Shown: positions 26,728 through 34,812 of the stretch, one piece after another
Layout: each line of letters opens with the position of its first letter
How positions within the stretch are numbered: the stretch's first letter is position 1
Assembly (NCBI RefSeq): GCF_041245805.1
Contig: NZ_CP162490.1
Location: 3,511,001 to 3,575,000 of the forward strand
Direction of reading: 5' to 3'
DNA: 64,000 nt
Source: Xanthomonas sp. DAR 34887
GTDB lineage: Bacteria; Pseudomonadota; Gammaproteobacteria; Xanthomonadales; Xanthomonadaceae
Notes under the pieces: generated by a model
Seen by the model: the letters and a program-made list of their open reading frames with translations, nothing else
The model's database searches: none
Told to the model about the DNA's origin: nothing
Translations under genes and position numbers: made by a program

Positions 26728-27045
26728 ATGTCCATTCGTCCCTTGTTGCTGGCCTCCCTGCTCGGCAGCGCGCTTGCCGGCGGCATGCTGGCCGCGCCCG
26801 CGCAGGCGCGCTCGGTGGTGGAACTGTCGGTGCGGACCGCACCGCCGCCGCCGCGGTTCGAACGCGTGGTGGTACGCCCGGGCTACGTCTGGGCGCCGGG
26901 TTACTGGCATTGGAACGGCCATCGCCATGTCTGGGTCGCCGGCCGCTACGTGGTCGAACGCCCGGGCTATGTCTATGTCGGCCCACGCTGGGAACACCGC
27001 GGCCCGGGCTACCGCTTCCACGAGGGCTATTGGGTGCATCGCTAG
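26728..27045 (+). CDS. exported YXWGXW-repeat protein
   Basis: 105 residues: a signal peptide ending AAPAQARS, then a Tyr/Trp/Arg-rich mature region with repeats like YVWAPGYWHWNGHRHVWVAG and YVYVGPRWEHRGPGYRFHEG, the YXWGXW (PF12779) pattern. Small periplasmic or outer-membrane proteins of unknown function. TTGGAGAA precedes the ATG at 26728; an in-frame ATG at 26710 is less likely. Divergent from icmF. Confidence 0.85.
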   Translation: MSIRPLLLASLLGSALAGGMLAAPAQARSVVELSVRTAPPPPRFERVVVRPGYVWAPGYWHWNGHRHVWVAGRYVVERPGYVYVGPRWEHRGPGYRFHEGYWVHR

Positions 27046-27321
27046 AGCGCAGTTTGGCGGCACGCGGTCCAGGGGCGGCGCCGCCAATGCTGCGCGGCGT
27101 CGTGACCGTCTTCATCGCGCTCTGAGATAGTGCGCGAATCACGGCACCCGCCGGTTCCCGAGAGAACGCATGTTCAGGCATTCGCGGTCGCGTGCGTTCC
27201 TGCCGTGGTCGCCGGCGCCAGCCGTTGGCGCCGGCACCGGCCGGGTGCGCGCGCTGTCGCGCACTGCGAGCCCTTGCTTGCCTGGCCCGATGCGGCGCTC
27301 GCCGCGGGCGGGACGCTAGCG

Positions 27322-27876
27322 ATGCCGTCGCGCTTCCCGCCAGGAACCTATGCGATCAGCATCACCGTGCTGGCGGTGGCGATCGCCAGCGTCGCCGCGT
27401 GGCGCGAACGCCCCACCGACACGGCCTCGGACCGGGGACTCGGCGAAGCCATCGACGCCACCGCGAAGACGGTCGCGGCGCGCAGAACCCTTTTCAGCCC
27501 CGTCGCCGGCACGGCACCCGCGCCGAGCGCCGCCCGGACCATCGACGAACCCCACTTCGACCTGCGAGGCCGGCTGCTGCCCGATCCGGCCTTGCGGCGC
27601 TATCTGGATCGCTATCTGACGGCGGTGGATGCACAGGCCCTGGCGACGCAGCGCCAGCGCCTGAAGCGCGACCTGGCCGCGAGGCCCGCGGCGCAGGCAG
27701 ATCAGGTCCTTGCCTGGTTCGATCGCTACGCCGGTTATCTGCAGGCCGAAGCGGCAGGCGCGCCGCACGGCGCAGACCCGGAGCAGCACGCCCAGCAAGG
27801 TCGCGCACTGCGCGAACGCCTGCTCGGAGCGCAAGCGGCCGCCGCGTTCTTCGCCGACGAGACGCCCGCACGCTGA
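27322..27876 (+). pseudogene. truncated lipase secretion chaperone (foldase) homologue
   Basis: 184 codons that match only the N-terminal half of LifO/LipH foldases. A membrane anchor (ISITVLAVAIASVAAW) is followed by a linker and then HFDLRGRLLPDPALRRYLDR, AWFDRYAGYL and LRERLLGAQAAAAFFADE, which line up with VDASGNLL, LFDYFLSAVGE and AFFADEE of the Pseudomonas protein. The frame stops there, whereas full foldases continue for about 150 residues. No remaining frame carries the rest, and no foldase-dependent lipase gene is adjacent. Either a remnant or an unusual mini-foldase. Start is ATG 27322; the frame is open back to 27130. Confidence 0.55.
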
Positions 27877-28023
27877 ACGGCCTGGCGATCGGTGCCGGGT
27901 GGCGAAAAGCGCCCTCGCACCGCGCCCGACATCGCCACAGCGTCGCAAAAGGGGCCGAGATGCCTATCCCGCATGGGTCTGCAGGGAGCTCCCGGAGAAT
28001 GCACGGCACGCAGGCAATTGCTT

Positions 28024-28029
28024 TAAAAT
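28024..28029 (+). promoter_or_regulatory. possible -10 element upstream of leucine dehydrogenase
   Basis: TAAAAT (five of six to TATAAT) in TTGCTTTAAAATGCG, about 120 nt before the start codon. It stands out as AT-rich in this GC-rich region, but no good -35 lies at 16-18 nt, so tentative. Confidence 0.3.
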
Positions 28030-28148
28030 GCGCCCATCGCGACGCTCAGGACCCGTTCCGGAACCCGTCGCGTTTTTCGTTTTGCGCACCCTCACTAGGA
28101 AGTTCCTGGAACCACGGTGTCCACACCTGCAACGCCAGCGGAGCCCCC

Positions 28149-29249
28149 ATGCTTTTCGAAACGCTAGCCACCACCGGCCACGAACAAGTCGTCTTCTGCC
28201 ACAACCGCGACGTGGGCCTGCAGGCGATCATCGCCATCCACAACACCGTGCTCGGCCCCGCCCTGGGCGGCGTGCGCATGCGCCCCTACCCCAATACCGA
28301 GGCCGCGCTGCACGACGCGCTGCGGCTCAGCCGCACGATGACCTACAAGAACGCACTGGCCGGGCTGAACATCGGCGGCGGCAAGGCGGTGATCATCGGC
28401 GACCCCAAGGCCGACAAGTCCGAAGCGCTGTTCCGCGCCTTCGGCCGCTACGTGGATTCGCTGGGCGGGCGTTACATCACCGCCGAGGACGTCGGCACCG
28501 ACGTCAACGACATGGAACAGATCTACCTGGAGACCGAATACGTCACCGGCGTGCACCAGGTGCACGGCGGCTCTGGCGATCCGGCTCCGTTCACCGCCTA
28601 TGGCGCGCTGCAGGCGCTGATGGCCTCGCTGCAGCGCAAGCTCGGCCACGAGGAGATCGGCAAGACCAGCATCGCTGTGCAGGGCCTGGGCCACATCGGC
28701 ATGGAGCTGGTGAAGCTGCTGAAGGAGCGCGGCGCCAAGCTGTACGTCACCGACCTGGACCCGGCGCTGGTGGAACGCGCGGTCGCCGATTACGGCGCCG
28801 AGGCGGTCAAGCCGGACGAGATCTACGACGTGGCCGCCGACGTGCTGGCGCCGTGCGCGCTGGAAAGCGCGATCGACGAAACCACCCTGCCGCGGCTGAA
28901 GGCGAAGATCATCTGCGGCACCGCCAACAACCAGCTGGCCAACGCCGCCGTGGGCGAGGAACTGCACCGCCGCGGCATCCTCTATGCGCCGGACTACGCG
29001 GTCAACGCCGGCGGGGTGATGAACGTGTCGCTGGAGATCGACGGCTACAACCGCGAACGCGCGATGCGCCTGATCCGCAGCCTGTACCACAACCTCGGCA
29101 AGATCTTCGACCTGTCCGAGCGCGACAACATCCCGCCGCAGCAGGCCGCCGACCGCATCGCCGAAGCGCGCATGCACGCCATCGGCAAGCTCAAGCTGCC
29201 GCTGGGCCGCACCGCCCCGCGCTCGATGGGCCATCTGCGCGGCGAGTAG
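28149..29249 (+). CDS. ldh: leucine dehydrogenase (Glu/Leu/Phe/Val dehydrogenase family)
   Basis: 366 residues. NAD-dependent oxidative deamination of branched-chain amino acids to 2-oxo acids. Catalytic lysines are in MTYKNALAGLNIGGGKAVI (K67 and K79), the Rossmann motif is VQGLGHIGMELV and the cofactor-domain end is TANNQLAN. The length and lack of a long N-terminal domain fit leucine dehydrogenase rather than glutamate dehydrogenase. Its products feed iso-branched fatty acids, abundant in xanthomonads and the base of DSF-type signals. IcmF lies 1.6 kb away on the other strand. Confidence 0.92.
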   Translation: MLFETLATTGHEQVVFCHNRDVGLQAIIAIHNTVLGPALGGVRMRPYPNTEAALHDALRLSRTMTYKNALAGLNIGGGKAVIIGDPKADKSEALFRAFGRYVDSLGGRYITAEDVGTDVNDMEQIYLETEYVTGVHQVHGGSGDPAPFTAYGALQALMASLQRKLGHEEIGKTSIAVQGLGHIGMELVKLLKERGAKLYVTDLDPALVERAVADYGAEAVKPDEIYDVAADVLAPCALESAIDETTLPRLKAKIICGTANNQLANAAVGEELHRRGILYAPDYAVNAGGVMNVSLEIDGYNRERAMRLIRSLYHNLGKIFDLSERDNIPPQQAADRIAEARMHAIGKLKLPLGRTAPRSMGHLRGE

Positions 29250-29340
29250 GCGAGCGACCGACACAACTCCCGACGCGCAACGCGTCGGGACTGAAGTCCC
29301 TCCCACAAAAACCGGGCGCCATCGGCAGGCCATATCCCCC

Positions 29341-29366
29341 TGTAGGAGCGGCTTCAGCCGCGACAG
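29341..29366. repeat. REP-type palindrome
   Basis: TGTAGGAGCGGCTTCAGCCG followed by CGACAG. The core AGCGGCTTCAGCCGC is itself a short hairpin. The same unit recurs at 29697-29722 (inverted), 29741-29766 and 57503-57527. Its variants with changed stems occur at 29280-29305, 49304-49368, 57561-57585 and 58562-58625. Confidence 0.85.
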
Positions 29367-29696
29367 TCGAAGAAGGAAACCCAACACTGCCTCGGCGCGT
29401 TGGGACCAAACATCCTCCGCGAATCAAGCGCGACTGCCTCGGCCACGCCATCTCATCACCGAGCCGGCTATAAGCCGGTACCGCATCGCAGGTGGGAACG
29501 ACTTCAGGGCACCGCTAAATAACCCGCCATGTCGATGCACTTGGCGCCGCCGATGCGCCCAGTCTGCAGGTCTGCAGGTCCGCGCATAGAAACGTTCGGG
29601 ATGCCGTGAAGCGGCAAAGCCCATTGGCGGCGGGACTCGGTGGCGTTGCGTGCGGGTTTCCCATAGATGTCTTTGCATCACGGCAACTTCGTTTTC

Positions 29697-29766
29697 CTGT
29701 CGCGGCTGAAGCCGCTCCTACAAGAGCACGGCGCGAATGCTGTAGGAGCGGCTTCAGCCGCGACAG
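29697..29766. repeat. inverted pair of REP-type palindromes
   Basis: A copy in minus orientation (29697-29722) and one in plus orientation (29741-29766) separated by 18 bp. The transcript could fold into one long stem or two small ones. The pairing is typical of BIME-like elements. Confidence 0.85.
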
Positions 29767-29929
29767 GAAAACGCCACGCCATAGACACGCGCAACGTGCA
29801 GCTTCCGGACTGACGTTATTAGCGCTGCCCCTCAGTCGCGACAAGCGAAGAGGCAGACCTGACGCCTCGGCACGTCGAGACCGAATCCTTCCACGAATCG
29901 AGCGCGGGCCATAGCAGGCCCGCACCGCT

Positions 29930-32773
29930 TCAGAACCCCAACCGATACCGCAGCGATACCGCACGATCGTCGCCGCGCGGGCCGAAGCGCTGGTCGTAGC
30001 CGATGCCCAGCGCGCTGCCGCCCCAGCGCCGGTCCAGGCTCGCCCCGAACAGCCCACCGGAACGCGCCGGCTGCAGATCCACCAGCGGCGCCCACGCGTC
30101 CACGCCGACGAAGCTGGCCTGGCGCTGCAGTCCCTGCGCGGCCAGGGTCTGCTGCCATTCGGCATAGCCCTGCAACGACCAGCCGCGGCCGCCGTAACCG
30201 GCACGCAGGCCGGCCAACGCCTGGCTGCGCGAAGAGGACGCGGCCGCGGCCATCAGCCCGAAGCCGTCGCCGCCCTGCTCGCGGAAGCCGTCGCTGTCGA
30301 TGCGGCTGTAGTCGGCGCCGGCGTACGGCGTCAGCGACGCCTTGCCACGCACGAAGCGGTAGCCGACTTCGACGCTGCTGGACAGGAAGCGCCCGGCGTA
30401 GCGGCTGGACGCATCGGCGACGCTATCGCCGAGCAGCAGGCTGCGGTCGAGCTGGCGCCGGTACTGCCCGGTGCCCAGCTGCGCCAGCGCGTAGGCATTG
30501 CCGCCGACCGCGCCGAGATAGGCCTGGCCCTGCACCTGGCGGTCGCGGCCGTGGTCCAGGCCGCCGTCGCCGCCACTGTCGGCACGGCTCTCGCCGAAGG
30601 CGAAGCCGGCCACGCCGTGCTCGCCCAGGCGCAGGTCCTGGCCCATCATCCAGCCGTCGAGCTGGAACTGGCTGCCGGCGAAGCTGCCCTGCCCGGTCTC
30701 GCCCAGGCGCTGGCTCCACGCGCCGATCGCGCGCGGCTGCGCCAGCAGGCTGTCGAAGCGGCCGGACAGCGCGCGCCGCTGCAGATCGATGCTGTCGAAG
30801 GTCATCGCGGTGGCCGCCGCGTGCGCGTCGCCTGACAGGCTGCGCAGCGTCGCCGCCGCGGCGGCCGCGCTCGGCGATTGCTGCACCGCGCCCGCCGCCT
30901 TCAGCAGCGACGCATCGACTGTCGCCGGATCCTTGCTCAGCTGCGCATCCAGCTGTGCGAACGCCGCGTCCACCCGCGTGGCGGAGGCAAGCGTGGCGGC
31001 GGTGATGTTGCCGAAACCGGCCGCCGCGGCGGTGACGCTGAGCGCCTGCACGGTGATCGAAGCGCTGGTGCTGTCGTAGGCGAGCGACGAGGTCAGGAAC
31101 ACGTTCGACGGCGTGGTCACCGAGGCGAACGTGCCGCTCAGTCCGCCGCTGGTTTCGAGCACCTTGTAGGCGGTGTTGTTGACCACGTAGTCGCGCTTGC
31201 CGAGCACGTACAGCGAGCCGCCCTGCAGCGTCGCGGTGCCGGTCACCGAGAGCTTGTCGCCGACCAGCAACGCCAGCCGGCCGTTGCTGTCCTGCACGTA
31301 GTTGCCGCTCAGGCTCAGCGCCGCGGCACCGACCTGGAAGGTCCCGGAATTGCTGACGTTGCCGCGCAGCGGCCCGGTGCCGATGAAGGTGGCGCCATTG
31401 CTGATCGCCACGTTGGAGCCGCCCAGGCTGGCCGCGCTGAGCGTGCCGGCCTGCACCTGGGTCGTGCCGCTGTAGCTGTTCTGGGTGCCGCTAAGCGTCA
31501 AAGTGCCGCTGCCCTGCTTGATCAGGCCGCCGCTGCCGGCGATGTCGTTGGCCCAGGTCGAGCTGCCGCTGAAGGACACGCTGACATCGCCCCAGTCGAA
31601 CCTGGCCGGTCCCAGCACCGCCTTGCCGACGTTGAGCAGGCCGTAGCCGAAGGTGGCGTCCACCCCGGGCGTGCCCAGGTCGGTGGCGGTGCCGAGCAGG
31701 GTCTGCCGCAGCAGATCGTTGCTGAAGTAGGGGAACGCCTGCCACACCAGCGCCGCGGCGCCGGAGACCAACGGCGCCGCGTACGACGTGCCGCTGCCGT
31801 AGTAATAGTCGGGATTGGCGGTGGCGGTGGTCGCCTTGGGATCGACGAACACTTCCGTGCCCGGCGCCACCAGGCAGTAATGCATGGCCACGCCGCAGGC
31901 GTTGGAATACGACTCCAGCTTGGTCCCGGTGCTGGCATCCACCGCGGCCACCACCAGCCAGCCGCGCTCCAGGTCCGCCGCCGGCCGGGTGCCGCCGGGA
32001 CCGGGCTGGCTGGGCAGCGACGCGATATCCGACGGATCGGCCTTGGCTTCGTTGCCGGCGGCGAACACCACCAGCCCGCCGTTGCCGATCACGAACGGGC
32101 GGTATTCGGCGGCGATCGCATTGGTGGCGGTCGCATCGGTCCAGTAGATGCCGCCCCAGGAATTGTTCATCACCTTGACCCCGGCGTTGATCAGGTCTTG
32201 GTGAATGGACGCCAGGCCCAGCGCGCCGCTGGTCTGGTTGCCCTCGCCGCTGCCGTCGTCGTCGGGCGAGGTGTCGCTGATGATGCGCGCCGACACGATC
32301 TGCGCGCCGGGCGCGATGCCGCCGGGCCACGCGCCCACCGGCTTGCCGGCGGCCAGCTGCGCGACCGTGGTGCCGTGGCCGTCGACATCGTCGACATTGA
32401 CGTTGTTCTTGGCCGGGTCGACATAGATCAGGTTGGACACCACGCGTCCGGCCAGGGCCGGGTGATTGCGGTTCACGCCGGTGTCGACCACGCCGATGCG
32501 ATAGCCGCTGCCGTCGTAACCGGCGTTGTGCGCGGCCAGCGTATTGGTCAGCGCCAGATGCGCATCGAACGCCGGCTGCGGCGGCGGGGGCGGCGAGGTC
32601 GGCGGCGAGGTGGGGGGAGAGGTCGGCGGCGGTGGCGGTGGGGGCGACGTGGGTGGCGGCGAAGTCGGCGGCGGATCGCTGCGGGTCAGCCCGCCACCGC
32701 CACCGCCGCCGCACGAGGTCAACGCCATCGCCAGTGCGGTCGCCAGCAGCGACCGGGCCATCAACTTCTGCAT
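29930..32773 (-). CDS. autotransporter subtilisin-like serine protease, lipoprotein type
   Basis: 947 residues. Signal with lipobox ALTSC (C21), Gly7, a Pro/Thr/Ser linker at about 33-66, then an S8 subtilase: D97 in VVDTG, H133 in DGHGT and S330 in SGTSYAAP. A passenger repeat (SGTLTLSGTQNSYSGTTQVQ) leads to a beta-helix stem and a C-terminal beta-barrel from about residue 680 that ends in RLGF, the outer-membrane assembly signal. It is a type Va secreted protease of the family including Neisseria NalP, which is also lipidated. Divergent from the thiolase gene. Confidence 0.92.
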   Translation of the reverse strand: MQKLMARSLLATALAMALTSCGGGGGGGLTRSDPPPTSPPPTSPPPPPPPTSPPTSPPTSPPPPPQPAFDAHLALTNTLAAHNAGYDGSGYRIGVVDTGVNRNHPALAGRVVSNLIYVDPAKNNVNVDDVDGHGTTVAQLAAGKPVGAWPGGIAPGAQIVSARIISDTSPDDDGSGEGNQTSGALGLASIHQDLINAGVKVMNNSWGGIYWTDATATNAIAAEYRPFVIGNGGLVVFAAGNEAKADPSDIASLPSQPGPGGTRPAADLERGWLVVAAVDASTGTKLESYSNACGVAMHYCLVAPGTEVFVDPKATTATANPDYYYGSGTSYAAPLVSGAAALVWQAFPYFSNDLLRQTLLGTATDLGTPGVDATFGYGLLNVGKAVLGPARFDWGDVSVSFSGSSTWANDIAGSGGLIKQGSGTLTLSGTQNSYSGTTQVQAGTLSAASLGGSNVAISNGATFIGTGPLRGNVSNSGTFQVGAAALSLSGNYVQDSNGRLALLVGDKLSVTGTATLQGGSLYVLGKRDYVVNNTAYKVLETSGGLSGTFASVTTPSNVFLTSSLAYDSTSASITVQALSVTAAAAGFGNITAATLASATRVDAAFAQLDAQLSKDPATVDASLLKAAGAVQQSPSAAAAAATLRSLSGDAHAAATAMTFDSIDLQRRALSGRFDSLLAQPRAIGAWSQRLGETGQGSFAGSQFQLDGWMMGQDLRLGEHGVAGFAFGESRADSGGDGGLDHGRDRQVQGQAYLGAVGGNAYALAQLGTGQYRRQLDRSLLLGDSVADASSRYAGRFLSSSVEVGYRFVRGKASLTPYAGADYSRIDSDGFREQGGDGFGLMAAAASSSRSQALAGLRAGYGGRGWSLQGYAEWQQTLAAQGLQRQASFVGVDAWAPLVDLQPARSGGLFGASLDRRWGGSALGIGYDQRFGPRGDDRAVSLRYRLGF

Positions 32774-32968
32774 GATCTCTCTCCGAAGATAAGCACGCCG
32801 GCCAAGCCTGCCGGCAACATTGCGTTAGCGGCCGCAAACGGGCGGCCTGAATCGACACGAATCTACACCGGAATCCCGCCCCCGCCACCCTCCCCGCCCG
32901 CGCGCCGCGATTGGCAGAAGCGGCGCCGAGGCAGATAATCGGCGACTAATCTTTCGTAAGGGTTTGCC

Positions 32969-34144
32969 ATGACCGAGATCGTCATCGCCGCGGCCAAGCG
33001 CACCGCCATCGGCTCCTTCCTGGGCCAGTTCAACGGCGTGCCCACGCCGGAACTCGGCGCCGCGGCCATCCGCGCCGCGCTGGAGCAGTCCGGCATCCCC
33101 GCCGCCGACGTGTCGGAGGTGATCATGGGTTGCGTGCTGCCGGCCAACCTCGGCCAGGCGCCGGCGCGTCAGGCCGCGCGCGCCGCCGGCGTGCCCGACG
33201 CCACCGGCGCCACCACGATCAACAAGGTCTGCGGCTCGGGCATGAAGGCGATCATGCTGGGCCACGACTTGATCAAGGCCGGCTCGGCCAGCATCGTCGT
33301 CGCCGGCGGCATGGAATCGATGAGCAACGCCCCGCACCTGCTGCCGAATTCGCGCACCGGCAACCGCTACGGCAACTTCCAGGCGGTCGATCACATGGCC
33401 TGGGACGGCCTGACCAACCCCGACGACGGCCAGGCCATGGGCGTGTTCGGCGAGGCCACCGCGGAGAAGTTCGGCTTCAGCCGCCAGGACCAGGACGCCT
33501 ACGCGATCGAGTCGGTGACGCGCGCGCAGGCCGCGCAGCGCGATGGCGCCTTCGACGCGGAAATCGTGCCGGTGCGCGTGGCCACCCGCAAGGGCGAGGC
33601 GGTGTTCGCCAGCGACGAGCAGCCGGCCAAGTCCGACATCGCCAAGATCCCCACGCTGAAGCCGGCGTTCAAGAAGGACGGCACGGTCACCGCGGCCAGT
33701 TCCTCCAGCATCTCCGACGGCGCCGCCGCCACGGTGCTGCTCAGCGCCGAGGACGCGGAACGCCGCGGGGTCGTACCGCTGGCGCGGATCGTCGGCCACG
33801 CGACGTTCTCGCAGGCGCCGGAATGGTTCACCACGGCCCCGGTCGGCGCGATCAGGAAGCTGCTCGAGCGGGTCGGCTGGAGCCTGGACCAGGTCGACCT
33901 GTTCGAAATCAACGAAGCGTTCGCGGTCGTGCCGATGGTGCCGATCAAGGAACTGGGGCTGGACCCGGCCAAGGTCAACGTCAACGGCGGCGCCTGCGCG
34001 CTCGGCCATCCGATCGGCGCATCCGGCGCGCGGCTGGTGGTGACATTGCTAAACGCGTTGCGCACGCGCGGCGGACGCCGCGGAATCGCCACCCTGTGCA
34101 TCGGTGGCGGCGAGGCAACGGCGATCGCCATCGAATTGATTTGA
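32969..34144 (+). CDS. acetyl-CoA C-acetyltransferase (biosynthetic-type thiolase)
   Basis: 391 residues. Condenses two acetyl-CoA to acetoacetyl-CoA or the reverse. The nucleophile is C88 in NKVCGSGMKA, with NEAFA, GHPIGASGARL and the second Cys in LCIGGGEA. Start ATG 32969 after a weak TAAGGG. No polyhydroxybutyrate or ketone-body partner gene is adjacent, so it may serve fatty-acid or branched-chain degradation. Divergent from the autotransporter gene. Confidence 0.92.
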   Translation: MTEIVIAAAKRTAIGSFLGQFNGVPTPELGAAAIRAALEQSGIPAADVSEVIMGCVLPANLGQAPARQAARAAGVPDATGATTINKVCGSGMKAIMLGHDLIKAGSASIVVAGGMESMSNAPHLLPNSRTGNRYGNFQAVDHMAWDGLTNPDDGQAMGVFGEATAEKFGFSRQDQDAYAIESVTRAQAAQRDGAFDAEIVPVRVATRKGEAVFASDEQPAKSDIAKIPTLKPAFKKDGTVTAASSSSISDGAAATVLLSAEDAERRGVVPLARIVGHATFSQAPEWFTTAPVGAIRKLLERVGWSLDQVDLFEINEAFAVVPMVPIKELGLDPAKVNVNGGACALGHPIGASGARLVVTLLNALRTRGGRRGIATLCIGGGEATAIAIELI

Positions 34145-34186
34145 TTGGGATTAACCCTTAAAACACAAAAATGAATGCGCGTGCGC

Positions 34187-34214
34187 TTGACAGCCGACTT
34201 TGGCTTGTCATCAT
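34187..34214 (+). promoter_or_regulatory. candidate sigma-70 promoter of the Ala-rich lipoprotein gene
   Basis: -35 TTGACA (34187-34192) with a 16-bp spacer and a weak -10 CATCAT (34209-34214). It lies about 53 nt before the start codon in an AT-richer stretch. The -35 is a perfect match, the -10 is four of six. Confidence 0.5.
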
Positions 34215-34267
34215 GTTGAGGGCGCGCAATAGCGCGTTGCCTAACTAAACGACGAGGATAGACACAC

Positions 34268-34609
34268 ATGAGCATCAACAAGCTGCTGATCGCAATGGCC
34301 CTGGGCCTGGCCCTGGCCGCGTGCTCGAAGCAGGAGCAGGCCCAGGACGCCGCCGCTTCGGCTAACGAAGCCGCCACCGACGCGCAGGCTGCTGCCGACC
34401 AGGCTTCGGCCGCCGGTGCCGCCACCGCCGATTCCGCCCAGGCTGCTGCCGACACGGCCGCTACCGCCGCCAACACCGCTGCCGACGCTTCGCAGACTGC
34501 CGCCGCTGCCCCGACCGATGCCGCTGCCGACAAGGCTGCCGACACCGCCAAGGCTGCTGACGACACCGCCGACAAGGCCAAGGACGCTGCCGAAGAAGCC
34601 AAGAAGTAA
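34268..34609 (+). CDS. Ala-rich small lipoprotein
   Basis: 113 residues with a lipobox LAAC (signal MSINKLLIAMALGLALAACS), then a nearly pure Ala/Asp/Thr/Lys sequence with imperfect repeats such as ADTAATAANTAADA and KAADTAKAADDTADKAKDA. Likely a long amphipathic helix, anchored to a membrane by its lipid. Low complexity makes family assignment unsafe. A GACGAGGATAG precedes the start. A good terminator follows. A second protein of the same plan lies at 38.2 kb. Confidence 0.8.
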   Translation: MSINKLLIAMALGLALAACSKQEQAQDAAASANEAATDAQAAADQASAAGAATADSAQAAADTAATAANTAADASQTAAAAPTDAAADKAADTAKAADDTADKAKDAAEEAKK

Positions 34610-34639
34610 TCACTTCTCGCTTCAGGCACGTCTGAAGAA

Positions 34640-34664
34640 GCCGCTGGTTCGCCAGCGGCTTTTT
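34640..34664 (+). terminator. rho-independent terminator after the Ala-rich lipoprotein
   Basis: Stem GCCGCTGG/CCAGCGGC (34640-34647 with 34652-34659), loop TTCG, then TTTTTC. 30 nt after the stop codon. Confidence 0.92.
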
Positions 34665-34812
34665 CTTTGCCTGCGATTTGCACAACCGCATGCGCGGCAC
34701 CGGCGCTGCACGCTGCGCCGTGCATTCGGCCGACGCTATCATTGGCGAGCGCGTGGCCGGCTTCATCTTCGCCGCCACGCCCCAGCGTCTTCTTTTCGCA
34801 ACGGATTTGCCA

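Larger units (their letters stand above)
29250..29929. other. 680-bp repeat-rich gap
   Basis: No gene. It holds a hairpin CCCGACGCG/CGCGTCGGG just after the dehydrogenase stop, several REP-type palindromes listed separately, and two diverged copies of a 72-bp stretch (about 29358-29433 and 29837-29907). Acts as the junction between convergent genes. Confidence 0.7.

Noticed and set aside
22837..27087. 1416-codon minus-strand frame overlapping icmF in another phase
   Set aside because: Pro/Arg/Gly-rich without any domain; shadow.
29345..29770. Possible CRISPR array from repeated 25-bp units
   Set aside because: Units are few, in both orientations and unevenly spaced, with hairpin cores; they are REP-type palindromes, not CRISPR repeats.
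30878..32938. 686-codon plus-strand frame antisense to the autotransporter
   Set aside because: Shadow; the minus-strand product has D/H/S triad, passenger repeat and barrel end.
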